Shown: piece after piece, positions 1 through 13,800 of the stretch
Numbering within the stretch: position 1 is the first letter of the stretch
How the letters are laid out: each line of letters begins with the position of its first letter
Origin: Pelecanus crispus
Taxonomy: Eukaryota; Chordata; Aves; Pelecaniformes; Pelecanidae
NCBI RefSeq assembly: GCF_030463565.1
Contig: NC_134644.1
Coordinates: 131,871,388-131,935,387 of the forward strand
Direction: 5' to 3'
DNA: 64,000 bases
Made by a program: the position numbers and the translations under genes
Notes under the pieces: model-generated
Told to the model about the DNA's origin: nothing
Seen by the model: only the letters and a program-made list of their open reading frames with translations
Databases searched by the model: none

Positions 1-200
1 CCAGTTCATCAGCATCTTTCTTGTATTGTGGGGCTCTAAACTGGACTTGTGGTCTCAAAAGTGCTGAAAAGAGGGTAAAAAATACTTCCTTGATCTAATG
101 GCTATGGCCTTGCTAACATAGCCCAAAATATAGATAGCCATCCTCGATCATATTTGACTTACTCTCCACCACATAAAGGCCTACTCCAGGCCTTTATTGC
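1..200 (-). mobile_element. Ancient CR1 fragment (minus), runs off the left edge
   Basis: The plus strand reads as the reverse complement of decayed CR1 reverse-transcriptase C-terminal sequence. The order of 'cttgtattgtggggctc', 'aaactgga', 'ctcaaaagtgctgaaaagaggg' and then a 'ctatggccttgctaacatagccca' block matches the usual CR1 pattern. No open frame survives. The right boundary is uncertain because similarity fades after about 200. Confidence 0.6.
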
Positions 201-1399
201 CTGTCATTTTGCTCCCCCCATAACAACTCCAGCATTTGTTCTGATCACCCATGGTACATCCACAAAAAATACTCTGTATTGAAGCTGAAGTGTGATTTAT
301 ATTACTGCCACACTGAACACCCTATCAAAGGCAATGGCAGTGAAGAAGGCGAGACAGATTTTGTTTCCATGATCAAAAAAAGCACAGGATGCTCCACATC
401 GAATAAAGGTCCAACATAGTTCATATACACTACTAACACATAATGTCACCATGGTCTGTTCCAACTTTACAGCTGTCCACTCTGTGACTGCCCAGAGCAG
501 TTAAAATGACAAGATGAAGCACGCTGTCTTCTAGAAACACCAGCAATGTCACTCTGATTAGGACCTCATTCAAGCAAAGAGAGACTATCCTGCCCTCCTT
601 GTCAGAGGTTTTCTGACATCTGCCACCATCTAAATTGAAAAACTACAATGGGGTGCAATACTACTAAGTCTCACCCTTATCCAACTTACAGGCAGAATCC
701 CTCTGTAATACGAGCATACCCTTAAAGGAACTCTTATTTTAACTGACACCACTAACACACTTCCTGTTGTGCAGTTCAAACTAAGTATTTTTAAGTTCTG
801 ACTTCCTAATAGAGCAGCTTGCATATATTTTCACTAGATGAAAAAGATGCAATTTCTCATTTGACTAATGACAGCGCACGCTGACTTATGCTTACGCTTA
901 AGGCTTTATGTTGACAGTGAAATGGAAACAAGGCTAACATACAATTCCTTTCATTGACTTCTAGCACATGACCCAGAAAATTCCTTAACTAAACTTGCAG
1001 GTCTTCAGCTGTAGTCAGCAGACACTGGGTTAACCGAGACCTTATTGATCATGCTAGAAGAAGCAATTATGGAACACAACATATACTGTTGTAAACCACG
1101 TACAGGGTGATTTCAGCATGTATATGAAATGTGTAAGTGGAGAACATTCCAGTATCTCCAAACTAGAAAGATACTGAAAAGCAACAGCTACAACTTGCCC
1201 CTGCCAACAGAAATACACCACTTTCCACTGCATCAGTCAGTTATAGAGTGTATTTCTACTAGAATTAGCAATGCCACCACAAACACCAAAAAAAAAGGAA
1301 GACCCTGGTAACCCTGCTAATGGCACCTGCGACTGGAAAGATGCTGGAAGTCAAGAGTGTGTTTTTCTCCTTGTTTTGACACACGAACAGGCCTGCCCT
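201..1399. other. No gene recognised
   Basis: AT-rich unique-looking sequence with only short chance ORFs. No exon with credible splice sites and recognisable protein was found on either strand. It lies just downstream, in the minus direction, of the CpG island and may be first-intron sequence of the unseen minus-strand gene. Confidence 0.4.
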
Positions 1400-2260
1400 T
1401 TGCTTCTGTGACAGCAGGCCGGCAGCTCCTTCTGCAAGAGGCTGGAGGGGAGGAGGGGCGAGTTTCTTTTTTCTGGCAAGAAGGACACACGCCCAGCCCG
1501 GCTGCCCCGTTTAAGCAGCTCCCCGCCTCCCTCGGCTGCCCTCGCACCGTCCCGCACCGCGCTCTGGCCGCAGCTCCCGTCCCGACGGCAGTCACAGCAA
1601 GGCCCCAAGCTCGGTGGTGACCAAGGCAAGCCACCTCCCACCCGGAGCCCTGCGGGGGCCGCAGTGAGGACCAGGCCCCGGACGGGGACCCCCTCCACAC
1701 ACACAGCCCGCTCACCTTCCCCTGACGGCGGCGGCTTCGGCTACAGCTCCGCGTCCCAACCGGGGCCCGCTTTTACTTTCTCCGCCCGCCGCCCCCGCGG
1801 GAGGCCGGGTGCCCGCGGGGCGGCCAGGCTAGGGCGGCTCCCCACAGCGGGGAGGAGGCGGAGGAGCCGGCGTGGGGGGCACGGAGGGAAAGAGGAGGAG
1901 GAGGGCGGCGGCGGCGGCGGCAGAGCGGAGCGGAGGGAACGGCGTGTGTGTTTGGGGGGGGAACTCCGCGCCGCCGGAAGTTGCGGGAGCCGCCCGGACC
2001 GCGTCCTGCACGCACCGCCCGGCACTTCCGGCGGGAGAGGAAGCGAGCGCCGCCAGGGGGTGCCCGGGGGCGTGCCGTCCTGCAGCTGCAGCAACGTGTT
2101 TCACGGCCGCTGTGCCGCCCTTCAACTTGGGGGGGAAGGAAAAAAAGAAGAAAGAAAAAAACCCCAAAGGGTTCCGCACGCTCGCCCAGCTGCTGTTATC
2201 CCCAGGTCACCCTCAAAACCATACGCTAGCAAATAACGCGCAGCGGGGGAGCGCTTCGAG
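1400..2260. promoter_or_regulatory. CpG island, probable promoter of a leftward gene
   Basis: A very GC- and CpG-rich block with GGC runs sits in AT-rich surroundings. Two consensus ETS/GABP-type sites lie 42 bases apart in opposite orientation: CCGGAAGT at 1974-1981 and ACTTCCGG at 2024-2031, typical of TATA-less housekeeping promoters. A consensus minus-strand donor (AAG|GTGAGC) at 1716/1715 would end a non-coding first exon. The long ORFs here (for example 1664-2236) are low-complexity Arg/Gly/Ala/Pro translations of GC-rich DNA and are not called as genes. Confidence 0.7.
1716..2020 (-). other. Candidate 5' non-coding exon of an unseen minus-strand gene
   Basis: The minus strand has GGGGAAG|GTGAGCGGG, a consensus donor, with the exon ending at 1716 inside the CpG island. 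The upstream limit is a guess placed near the ETS sites. No coding sequence can be assigned, and the remaining exons would lie left of the window. It could also be a fortuitous donor-like match. Confidence 0.35.
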
Positions 2261-2427
2261 CCGCAATTACAATTCTACCTGTGTGGAAAGGAAGTCTAGC
2301 TTCTGCTGGTTTCTGTAATACCAGTTTTTTGTTCTGGTTTCTATGCTCTAAAAAGTAAAAATTTAGAGGGGGGCCTCTAAAACAATGTTGTAATAACTGC
2401 TCTTTATTAGAGCAGTATTATGTTTTC

Positions 2428-2450
2428 GGGGGGGGGGGGGGGGGGGGGGG
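2428..2450 (+). repeat. Homopolymer run of 23 G
   Basis: An uninterrupted G run, able in principle to form a G-quadruplex on the plus strand. Its exact length is prone to sequencing error. Confidence 0.85.
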
Positions 2451-4740
2451 AAGGTTTAAATATTTTTTGCCAGAGAAATCACTGTCTTACACGTCATTCA
2501 AAACCACTCACATCTCCCAGTAATAGTTTTTGTCTATCACCTTGAGACCCCAGGAAATACTCTTAAGACAACTGTGACATTAGACAACTAATAGAAACTA
2601 ATTTTTACTCCAGCACACTTCAGCTAAGCTGCAGATAATACAGGGACACTGCTGTAAGATGAAATAATAGCCCAGGAAAAATTTGAAATTTGTTAGCAAA
2701 ATGTTAACAGCTGTCTGAGATACGGGCTCAAATTCCCACTTTGAAAGATAATCAGTGCTCCAATTAGATATCCCCCGTCGAAGGCTAGTGCTCTGTTCCC
2801 AGTTGCAGCACGGCCCCTGGCATCACGTATCAGAAAGCATGGAGGTTCTTCAAATTCAGATGACTAAAGTGTTTGAATTGATGATGCTAATGCACTTGAA
2901 AAATAGGATAGGATAGTCAGAGAAGGGTGCTGTCTAGTCCTTCAACATAGTTTCTGCCATACAAGGAATGCTTTCAGATTCCCGTTACTCCTAATTCCTC
3001 TTGCTTCTTCGTCTGTGTCCATTTTGGGACTTGATAGCCCGTTCTTTTAGTTCCTTTTCTCACTTGACTTAAGCTCAGGCTTTGAACTTTAGCTTATATT
3101 GTTGGAGTGCACTATGTAAAACTGCATGGTTTGAATTCCTGTCCATGTCCACGCATATCAGCCAGCATCTCGATTTGCTGTAGTTTATCATCTCCTATGC
3201 ACACTGAGTCTCTGCTGGGAAAAAAATCTTTCTGCCTGTACACAGCAATTATAGTTAAGGTGTTCAAGTAAACATTCCCATGTCTTAGGACAGATTTGAT
3301 ATTTTTTTTCAGAACGGGATTCTTGTCTTTTTGCTCCAGGGAAATAACTCACCTGTCTGTCCCCCTCCCTTCTCTAGACGTGCAAGAAATATTTGTGGAG
3401 AAGCAGCATGGGAAGAGGGGGGATTTATTTTAATCCAAAGAGCAGATTTAGTTTTCTAGTGAAAGTGGGCAAATGTTGTACATATTTCCTTAGATGCTAC
3501 ATAAAGTTTTAGAATGTTGAGGGGAAAGATTATATTGGTATTAAAAGCGCAAGAAAGAAAAACAAGGCACAAAAATTACCTTTCTTGGTGTTCTAAGTTA
3601 ACAGACTTGGCTGCATTTAATGGCATATTATTATACATTATTTTACATTATACAAAGATCCCCAACTTCCACCAGTAACAACATCCCACAGCTTGTGAAA
3701 ACACATTCTGCTTTGTAGCAAGTTTCAGTATTCTGAAAGTTGTATTAGAAAGACTACACTGCCTATGTCCACCTTTCCAAACAGGCATTTCAGTTCAATC
3801 CATATGGGGACGGCAGTGTTGCAGTACCACATTTTTGGGCAAACAACCAGTGATGATAAGCTTCAGGGCTGCATCACAAGTAAGCTTGCCCCCAGCCCAC
3901 TCCCTGCTCCCCGGGAAATCTGGGTGAGCACAGCACATCCATACTGCAAACACACTATGATGCAGGGATTCTCAGGCTGCAGGCAGCCTCACCCACTAAA
4001 CCCGTATTGTATGGTGCAATAGTGCATGAATGTACCAGCTCAGACTTGAAACTACTTTCTACAGGTATTTGTATAGTGCTAGACTTAACTAAAGCTTTTT
4101 TCCTCTCTTTGAGAGACTTTTCTTTTTTCTGTCGGGGCGAAGTCTTGGATGTAGCATTCCTACTTTCCAAGGTCCCAAACCACTAAGCTGATGTGTTTGT
4201 AGGAGTCTAATATCTGGTTTAATGGGATTATTTCTCTTTGTATAGTCTCTCAAGAAAAATAGCCTAAGCAGTAGATCACTAGCTGAAGTGAGACAGTTTT
4301 TCTTCTGACACCGTCTTGCGTGGGGTCCGACAGGAAAGGTGCCCACAAGGGTGGGACAACACCAACTCTGAGGTTCTGCTCTGAGATTAGACCGTGAACC
4401 GCTCAAAACTCTACAGAAACACAGATCTAGACAAAACTTCTGAGGCTCTCAGATGTATGTACATACTTGTTTTAGGAACCAGGCAAATCCTGGCTACATG
4501 ATTTCCTTTTGGGGAATTTAGCTGACGCGTTGCTATTATACGTAAGTTTTCTTCTTCAATCTTTCTGACTTCAGAATATCCTCAAAGACACAGGGGAACC
4601 TTCAAGAGGTTAATTGTTTTCTTCTGTCGAATCTCTAGAAACTTGTAAATTAAACTCGTTGAACACCAATTATTAGTCATCACTGCTGTAGGACATTGTT
4701 TTTTACTGTATGCTGTAAAAAAAATCAAATAAACACTTTT
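2451..4740. other. Region downstream of the TMEM68-like gene (3' UTR and intergenic)
   Basis: No coding exon recognised. On the minus strand the TMEM68-like stop codon ends at 4741, so the 3' UTR must lie here. Candidate poly(A) signals on the minus strand are ATTAAA at 4222-4217 and AATAAA at 3429-3424. Neither has a decisive downstream element that I can see. Confidence 0.4.
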
Positions 4741-4845
4741 CTAATCACTTTTACGCCGTTTATCAAATCGCTCCAGTAAAGCCTTCCATATGCTGCCTGG
4801 GATTGTTTGGTGCTTGCTTATGAGAGCCTGGACGGCAGTCTTTGT
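4741..4845 (-). CDS. TMEM68-like: TMEM68-like terminal coding exon
   Basis: The acceptor is CTCTTTTCAG|ACAAAG and the stop TAG is at 4743-4741. It is 105 nt, encoding 34 residues plus stop, with AVQAL, PG and ALLERF. It has exactly the same length and phase as the related terminal exon at 55964-55860. Confidence 0.92.
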   Translation of the reverse strand, partial: TKTAVQALISKHQTIPGSIWKALLERFDKRRKSD

Positions 4846-7800
4846 CTGAAAAGAGAAGAGAAAGTTGCCTTTACAGACCTGCTTATGCAAGGAAGAACAG
4901 TATAATCACTGATGTCTTCTCAGAGGTTGAAGAGGTATTGGGAAATTCACACATAAGATCTACTTTAAGGAAAAAAGTTGTCTTTCATATTAGCTAGTTG
5001 CCCTAATGACACTTTCCTTGGAAAGGAAAGGAATAAAAACATTGACTGCAGTTTGGATAAGCTCAAATTATTGCGATTTATCAAACTTGGTTATTACTAA
5101 GTCAAAGCAGCCTTTAACACATGCAAACATTAAGTTTGTGCAATCTCCATCCCTGAAGGTTTTCATCAAGAGCACTGGATCAAGCCTGACTAACCTCATC
5201 TGATCTCATAGCTGACCTTGCTGGGACCAGGAATTCAGAGTAGGGACCTCTGTCTGTCCTTCCCAACACGAATTCCTCTGTAATTGTATCATATGCAGCA
5301 TGCACATAATAAGAGAATTCATATCTAAATTCTGTTCATTTTTACTCTACATGAGATTCAAATGCAAATTTGTGAAGAGAACACATAAAATATTCTGTAT
5401 TTCTACTAGGGATAAGAAATAATCTCCCTTAGTTTTTCCCCATGTATTTAAATTTGAAATAAGGGTAGCTACATACTCCAGGGATCTACCCCACAGTGAT
5501 GGTAGAATGTCACTGGGAATATAAGAAGAGAGCGGCCAAACCTTTCTTGACAGGTTCATGTCCCGACTCCTTTCCAGGCAGTATCAGATAGAGGTCAGCC
5601 AGGCAACTGCTCATCTCAAACCCATTTGTTTTTCTTTTTTAACTAATATGAGCCACAGAAGACCTAGGTGTACTCCCACTTAAGTGGGTGGTCAAAGGCT
5701 CGACTTAGTAAAGCAAATCAATGTCGTGGGAAATTTCAGTTTCAGTTTTGAAATACTGTTCTCCCAAAATCCAAGAATATGGATAACCGCAAGGGCAGTC
5801 TTAGCACTAATATTGCTTCCAGCCTCCTAAACTTGCTAAGACCAAACTCAGCTTGCTGGGGCAGTTCCCTTGTAACAGACCAAACCTGTCTTTCTGGTTT
5901 TGCTGCTGCGAAGCCCAGAACAATCTGCAAAAATCCTTGGGGAGAAAAAGGGGGGAAAAAAGGGGGGGTGGGGAAAGAAGAGAAAAAAGGGGAAAGAAGA
6001 GAAGAGAAGCTAGCCTTCTTGGATCTTTTGGGGGTAGCAAGGTGGTTTTTACATCAGTGATTCCTAACAAGTGCTTTGATCTGTGTATTCCTAGACCATA
6101 GCAGATTTTTTTTGCACAAAGCCCTCCTTTCATCTTCTATGAAAAAATTTTAAAACTGTGTTTTCTGTACAGATTAGTATTTTGAAAAATGCCTAAACCC
6201 TGGATCTATAAGTGTTTTTATGCTTCTGGGCACCACTGATATCACCAAGCTGTAGGTACTCAAAATATTTTTATATTTCAGATGCAAATTATTTTTTTAA
6301 CATTTTCCTTTTGACAATGAGACTGAAGCTCTTGTGGAACTTTGTTTCTAGAGCCCTATGTTACTCAGACAAGATTCTCAAAGGTATTTGTTATATATGA
6401 AATTTATTTTCCTGGTTACTGAAAAGCAAACTTAAAACATAGTTTACATCATTTCAGTTACCAAAGTTATCAAAGGCATGGGAGACGCAAAGTTAGCATC
6501 TCAAGAAGACAGAGCTCACACATTCTGAAAGGATGAGGGCATACCAACTGACTATTACTATGCCAATACTTATGTAGGTATCCGTACATTAAATAATCCT
6601 GGAGCTCAACTGCCCATTGCTTTAACAACCTAGTAAAAGTGTATTTGTCTTTATTCAAGCATACAAAAAACTAGTTTCAAGTGTATATATAATACAGGGC
6701 AAAGTATATAGTTCAGTATTGCAAGGGTAGCTAACTTACCTTTTCAACTAATTCCTCTGTAGTTATATTCGGATCATAAGGGATTGGCTCCCCAATGTAT
6801 GTGCGAAATTTAACTGGAAGTCCTCCATACGGAGGAATAAACGGCAATCGAGTACTTTCATACAACTGTCTAAAAAATCCTGAAATAGTTTAAGGGAGAA
6901 AAACGTGAGATTACAGTCACAGAAAACACAATCCAAACTTGAAATCTGATTAATATGGAAGACTTCTTAAAAATGCATGCTTTGTCTGACATTCAAGAAG
7001 AAATTAGGATTTAGGTAACTGTCCACCAAAAAAAAGTTCAACAGACTTAATAGATCACTGAAATAAGACTGCATTCAAGAACCAAATCACATAGCACAGA
7101 TCAGTTATACACAAGCTATTTCCATATTTGAGATATCTCTGACCCACAGCAAGCGTGTTAGAGAATCCAAAGTAAGCAGCAGTCTGAAAAGCAACATCTA
7201 AGAGAAAAGAGAAATCTGAGAGAGAAGTGCAGAAAACATTCCAAATACTTAAAATACATTTTAAAGTTCTTACTTCTTTCTTTAAGCATCCTATATCCTT
7301 CCCGGACATTTTGAGTATACATTGGAATGATGGGCTAAGGAATCACAAAAAACCAAAAAGGTAAAAATGTTATACCAAGTTCGAATTTATGTTTTAGTGC
7401 CTGTTAATGCAACTAAGAAAATCACTTGAATACAGAGGATAATTATGTCAGTTAGGTAGCAAACAAGGAATCTTGTTATAAAAAATAAACTCCAGAATAA
7501 AAACCAATTCTTTTTCTCAGCTTCCACAAACATTGCTCTTTTAAAGTCACCATCTGAAAGGAAAATGACTGACATTGTGTTAGAGGTTTATACCTTTCAT
7601 TTTGAATGTACATTATGAAAGTTAATTGAGATTCTAAAAACAGTAACTTGTATGTTATATATTTATTGCAGTATCGCTGACTGAAACGTAAAATGAAGTT
7701 TTGCAGTTTCTCTGTCTAAAGCTTACATCACATGTGGTGAATAGGAAAGTATTCAGTTCGTGAAGTCTTGCAGAAAGCAAGCAGACATTCATGTTCGGCT

Positions 7801-10800
7801 CATCTCATCTGCTTCTCCAAGTAAGGTCTCACTGAAGCAGTAATGTTTGGATAATACCCCACTGGAAAAAAACTTCTGCAGATCCCTTAGACAAATAAGG
7901 CAATTGCATGTCCTCATTGACCTGGACTACACACCTTCTGGAAGGCAGATCCTTAGGCAGCTACAGAACAAGTTCACTTCATTATTGTAATTAAAAAGAA
8001 AGACACTTGAGATATCTGAACTTGAAACAGTCATGTCTTACAGCCTGAGGTAAGATTTTGTAGTTTGTAGACAAACTAACAGTGATTGTATCCATACACA
8101 CAATGACTTTTTTCCCCATCTATTGTCCCTTTTCATTTTTTTTTAAACCATATTTTGAGCATGTTGTTGGAATTACTTTTCCAAAAGATAATGAAAGAAC
8201 ACCTTTATGCTGTCAAGAATCATTACCACAGAAGAGAAAACACAGGATGAAAAAAAAAACCCACGCAAGAAGATTACCTAACTAGAGCCTAACAAAGAAC
8301 TCAAAGCGATGGAAATCATTTAAGGAAAAAAAACACTGACAGATAGCAAAAATATGAAACAAAAGTTGTCATAGTAAACCCTTCAGAATGAGAAATTATG
8401 GGAAATTCTTAGAAATAATCCCTTAAAAAATAATCAGTAATGTCTTTTAAAAGCATACAGCTACTGGACACTAAAAATACCACATTTCACTTCAGCTGTT
8501 GATTGAATACTGTATGTCTAACATTTAAAATGTTTGATACCCATCTATCATACAGACAAAACACTTTAAATTTTAGGAATAGTGCAAGAGAAACATATCT
8601 TAGGCTATAAAGAAACCTGGCAACTATGAAAGTTACTCGCATACAATGATCAGCCAATGAAGTACAGTGGGTAGCAGCGTTCGGTCCCTAAGCTGATAAA
8701 AACGGGTACACATAAAAGCTTGCATCTGTAAAGCAGCACAATCAGATCTGCAGTAACCTACAGATTTAGATTTGCTGTGCTGGAACTGAGCTGGATCGCA
8801 CCCGGCCAGCTTGAAAATCACAGAATCACAGGACAGTTGAGGTTGCAAGGAACCTCTGGGTTAGTCCAAATCCCCTGCACATACTGGTCAGCCCCCAGCA
8901 GGTACTGGTACATAGGGTTATTCTACTTTTTTAAGAATTTTATAAACTGTAGTCCCTGTTTATCTTTTACCTAACTAGATTTGAATCAATTTCTTGGCAC
9001 AGAAAAAATGCAGGGATCTTCAGAAATGATGACTCCTCCCCATTAGCCTGCCAAACTCCAGCCACAGGCAGAGGGTATTTCTGAAGCTCAGGCCCCTAGC
9101 CTACATAAATTCACCTCAGACAAATGTATGTCTCAGAAGTTCACTGAGTCAGAACATTACATTACATAGCAATGCTCTCCTTCTCTGACCCCAAGTAAGC
9201 AGAGTAGTTATACAAGATGAAGTGGATACTTAATGTGGAAATCTGCAGATAAGGACTGAGGCTGAAACTACATTCCTTGTTTGGTTTTCTTCAACTTTTT
9301 CAGTGGAAGAACTGTTGAACTTCCATTACATTGTAAGAATGGGAGTGTCTATTCATATATAAAGTTATTTTTGTTTTGAAATCCCCATTCAAGTCACCCA
9401 TGGCAGGTTATGAACCACCATGTAGTCATTATGAATATTGCAAAATGTGTGTGGTTCTTTGGTTGATGGCTACACGGTGTGTAGAATAAATTCAAAACAA
9501 GGCACTTCTAGTCCTCTCTTACCTTCATCCAGGATCCAAATAAGTATTAGGAAAACATATATGAATTGCTACATTACAGAGCAAGTTCTGTTAGTTTAGA
9601 CGAGTCTATCCCCTCTTCAGACAACCTACAAGACTGATTTGGGCAGTATTGAAAAGGACGCAGTGAGAACAAACAGGAGCAATCAAACTCCAAATTTGGC
9701 AAAAGATGGAATCCAGTTACTACTATGGGTCTAACTTTATATAAGAAATGGCATATAAGGTTCATACTGCCCCCTCTACTGTTAAATGCATAGCACTTCT
9801 TTTTTAAGTGTTCAGTTACCTAAGGTGTGTCTGATTACAGATTTCCAGAGAAAGATGCCCAAAATTCAATGGAGCCTGCAAGCTAATTACAGTGAGGCCC
9901 ACCATACTGAGATCCAGACAGACTTCCTGATCATAAAAAAACCCAACCCTGAATGAGTGCAATAATAAGTGATAGCCAGCAGCACTCACAGTAAAGGTGA
10001 GCTGAGGCTAGTAGGTGTCAAAGGAGAAAATATTCTCTCTGCCCTCCAGGTAACAGATAATCCTACATAATGCCCGTTTTACCAAACATGTTATACAAAT
10101 GACAACAAGAACCTTTCACACTGCAAGAACCTTATCCTCAATGAATACCCAATTCATTAAACAAAAAAAAAAAACCCCAAACCAAACTATGTTAATAGGA
10201 GGTGCCAGCAATTTTAGGTACTACTATTCAGCTATTTTCATATGCTTCTAAATTATGGAAGATTGGAAGGATTATGAGGAATACTATCAAGGATTTTTGT
10301 GATGTCTTTTCATAAGGGTGGCACTCTATATTAAGGGTGCTCATATTTTTTTAATTCCATTTTTATTTTAATAAATATACATATTACACTGTAGAATTAC
10401 ACTATAAAGTTCCAAGTGAAGTGAAAACATCTGGCAAAAAATATTGTTCAAATGTTTGAGATAGCTTGAAAGACAGATATGAAAACAAAATTATTAGAAA
10501 TCACTCAAGTTGTTAAAGTGACATCTCCTTCTGACTGTTGGAGTATATTATTAAATTAGTAAAGAAGAGGAAAGACTATAAGCGAATTCAAAATGCCCAT
10601 ATGAATTTGGCTGGGTTTATCCTATTCGCATTCTGATGTTTTCCTAGTAGTGGTGGTTTACAGGCCCCCACAACATATTAAGTATTGTGACTAATACTTA
10701 CCAGCCCATGCTTTTTGAGAAAAAGGGTGAGAGAGGGAACAGAAGCACATAAAACACAACTGTTAAAAGGCCACATAACAGGACAAATAAAGACACAGAA

Positions 10801-13800
10801 ATAGGACTCCCAGCCTAAAATTACTTTATCCATTGGGTAATCAAATCCCCCTAAATTTATTCTAGTGGTGTTATCTCCCCACAAGATTTCAGAGGTAGAT
10901 AAAGTTATGAAGAAATATTAACCTGAAGCATGCATTTTGCAACCACAGGTACTTTGTAGTACGAGCATTAGCACAAGAGACCAAAGCAAAATTTGAGAAG
11001 CAACAAACTGGATGGGCGAGAAAGAGATATAACTGCATAAAAAACCTGAAAGGGGTGGTAAGAAATTCAAGTTTCATGGGAAGAACTCAACTCCCTGTAC
11101 AGATTCTCCTACATAGACAGAAAAGGATTATGTTTATGTGGAAGGCCAAAGAAGAGCACTACAATTGATGAGATATTCATAAGACTGTAAAGAAAAATGA
11201 CTGTTGTGCAATCCATGAGAAAGCAGCAGAAAGCTCATGGCAGAACAGATGAAGCCTGGATGTGTACCAGTATTGTCAGACACAAAGAGCACTAGGTATG
11301 CTAAGTCTAAATTAAGACAGAAAACACATGTCTAGTGGTGATGATGATCATTAGTAGCGGTTAGGAATAAAACAGGGTTGCTGCTCTTTCAGCTCTATGC
11401 CATCCCAAATAAAATTATTTCCCAGAGACTATATCAGAGAAACAGCCTCACATCTGGAATTATATGGAAAAAGTCAGAGCCAGTGGTAGAAGTCTGTATT
11501 TGTAGATCATCGTCCATATGGAAAATATAACTGAAACTGTGGCCATGTGTACCTCAGTGGAGTGCAACCCAGTAGAAGCACATCTCTGGAGGATGCTGAG
11601 GATCTGACATCAACACTGAACGCATTTCAGTGCTCTGTTTTTATGTAGAACTAATTCTTGACTGGTACCATTGACTGAACGCCCATTTGCAACTGGAGCG
11701 TATTAGGTCCCACTTCTGGTTTCGTTTCAGCCAAAACAAATGCAGCTCAGGTATTCTAACACATTCCATGATATGAATTAAAGCATGGTAAGTGAGGGAG
11801 ATGGAAGAACTGCTTCAAAAGTGCACACACGATTCAAACTCAGACACTGCTGTCGACACACCTTGTGTTAGTTGATGCAATCTGTCACAAACGTGAAGAA
11901 AAGTAAGGGTGAGAACAAAATCCTGGACCTTCCCAGAATATATGAGAAGAAAGAAAGATAAGGATAATACATTAAAGAGCCATAAGAAAATGACTAGGTA
12001 TGTAGAAGTAAGATAAAGATATAAGTCTAGTAGGATGAGAAAAAAGAATGAAACGTTATGGCAATATGCAGAAGGAGCACAGTGCAGCTTCCTGAAGTAC
12101 AGTCAAGACAAGAAATTGGATGCCTCCATGATGGAACTGTAGACATGGAACTGTAGAGATAGATGCCTTGCAACAGTCACGAAAAGCTATAGAGTTCCAT
12201 AAACCCCTTGCTCCCTATGGATTAATGTGCTTGAGGAAAGTGGTAGGAAAAGAAATCTTTACTCCCAAGCCTTTTCTTCTGTCTGGAAGATTTTCCAACA
12301 AACGCTCCTAAGCTGCATTTTATAATGAAGCATGTATGCAATAAGCATAAACTGGGATTGGTAACATAATACTCACCACTTTTGCATCTAGAGCAACCTG
12401 AGCAAAGCCTTTTCGATTTCCCCACATGAGCTGGTAACTTTCGTCACTGAATAGTGCTTCTCTAACTCCACCTGGTGAGACAGACACCAAGTGTCCATTC
12501 TTCAGTGCAATGAGACACTCCTCCCTTGTACCTAGCATAATACCAGTCACTTCCAATAATAATTTAAGTCCTGCAATAAATAAGTAGCAAATATATATAT
12601 TACTATAACAATGTATCACAAATACTGCTTGCACGTAGGAGAAAGACTACAGCTAAATTAAAATCTAATAGCTATATATTTAGGCTAAGGGAAATTTGTA
12701 CGAAGGAAGTAAAACCCATACAGAGGAAAAACTGGCAAAATGATAAATACATGACAGTGTTTTTGCCCAAATGTTACAAAGATGAACCAGCTTACCAGGA
12801 GAATCTCAAGAAACTAATACCTCCGCATGCTATTTTCTATAATTATCAAAACACTGAAACTTGTGCACTATAGCTAGAAATCTCAAAATAAACATCTATT
12901 CCTCCCTCCTCATTTTTAAATATTTTAATACAGAAAAAAATATAAATTTTCAATACAATAAAGACTACTATGCAAATAAATACCTGACAGGCAACTATTT
13001 TTAGTGTTCTTTTAAAATGTGATGTTTAACATTTTAAACATTGAGGTTTTGAGTTGTTAAATTGAGTATTTTGTGGTTAAATTGCTAACTACGTGGATCA
13101 AATTGGACCGCTTAAGATGCATGAACGGCAGAAGTTAGCAGGGCAGTTTCAGCACTGCATGAACACTTTAATGAATCTCCTTCCTTTGTTTCCGTAACTG
13201 GGATTTCTCCAAAAGATAAACTGAGAACCACAGAAGCACTCTATGCTTTCTTATATTATCTTCACATTTTAAATCTATCAGTTTGGAACTCCCATAGACA
13301 GCTTCAGCAAATGAGTTTCCCCAGTCTTCAAATTCACTGTCCCAACAGCATGGTTTGAGAAGAAATTACTTATATTAACAATCATAAACAACAACTATGG
13401 ACTGCCAGAAATGGTGTCCAGCACTGCAACTTTGACAAAAGTCTGCAACAGAAACTTTGGAAGACAGTGGAAAACACAATGCTGCATCTTGTAATTGAAT
13501 TGTATTTAATCTTATTCAAGGCATCGTGTTTGATAGGTCTTTCTGTCAAAGACAGATGTTGACTTTGTTTAATCCCTTTGTGAATTCTCATGTATTCCTG
13601 TTTCATCCTGCAGCCATGAATGCCATATCCTTCTTAAGTGAATAGGTACTTCCTTTGCTTGGCTTTAAAACTTTTGCCTGTCAAGAACTATGATATATCA
13701 CATGAACATATTATCACTTCTTATTCCCCTTCTCCAGGTCACACAGAATTTTACATCCCTCAGTCATGCAAGACTTCTGTCCTATGTACTGGCTCTTCAA

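Noticed and set aside
1664..2236. 190-residue plus-strand ORF and overlapping ORFs on both strands
   Set aside because: Low-complexity Arg/Gly/Ala/Pro translations in a CpG island. Stops are rare there because of composition, and no domain is visible.
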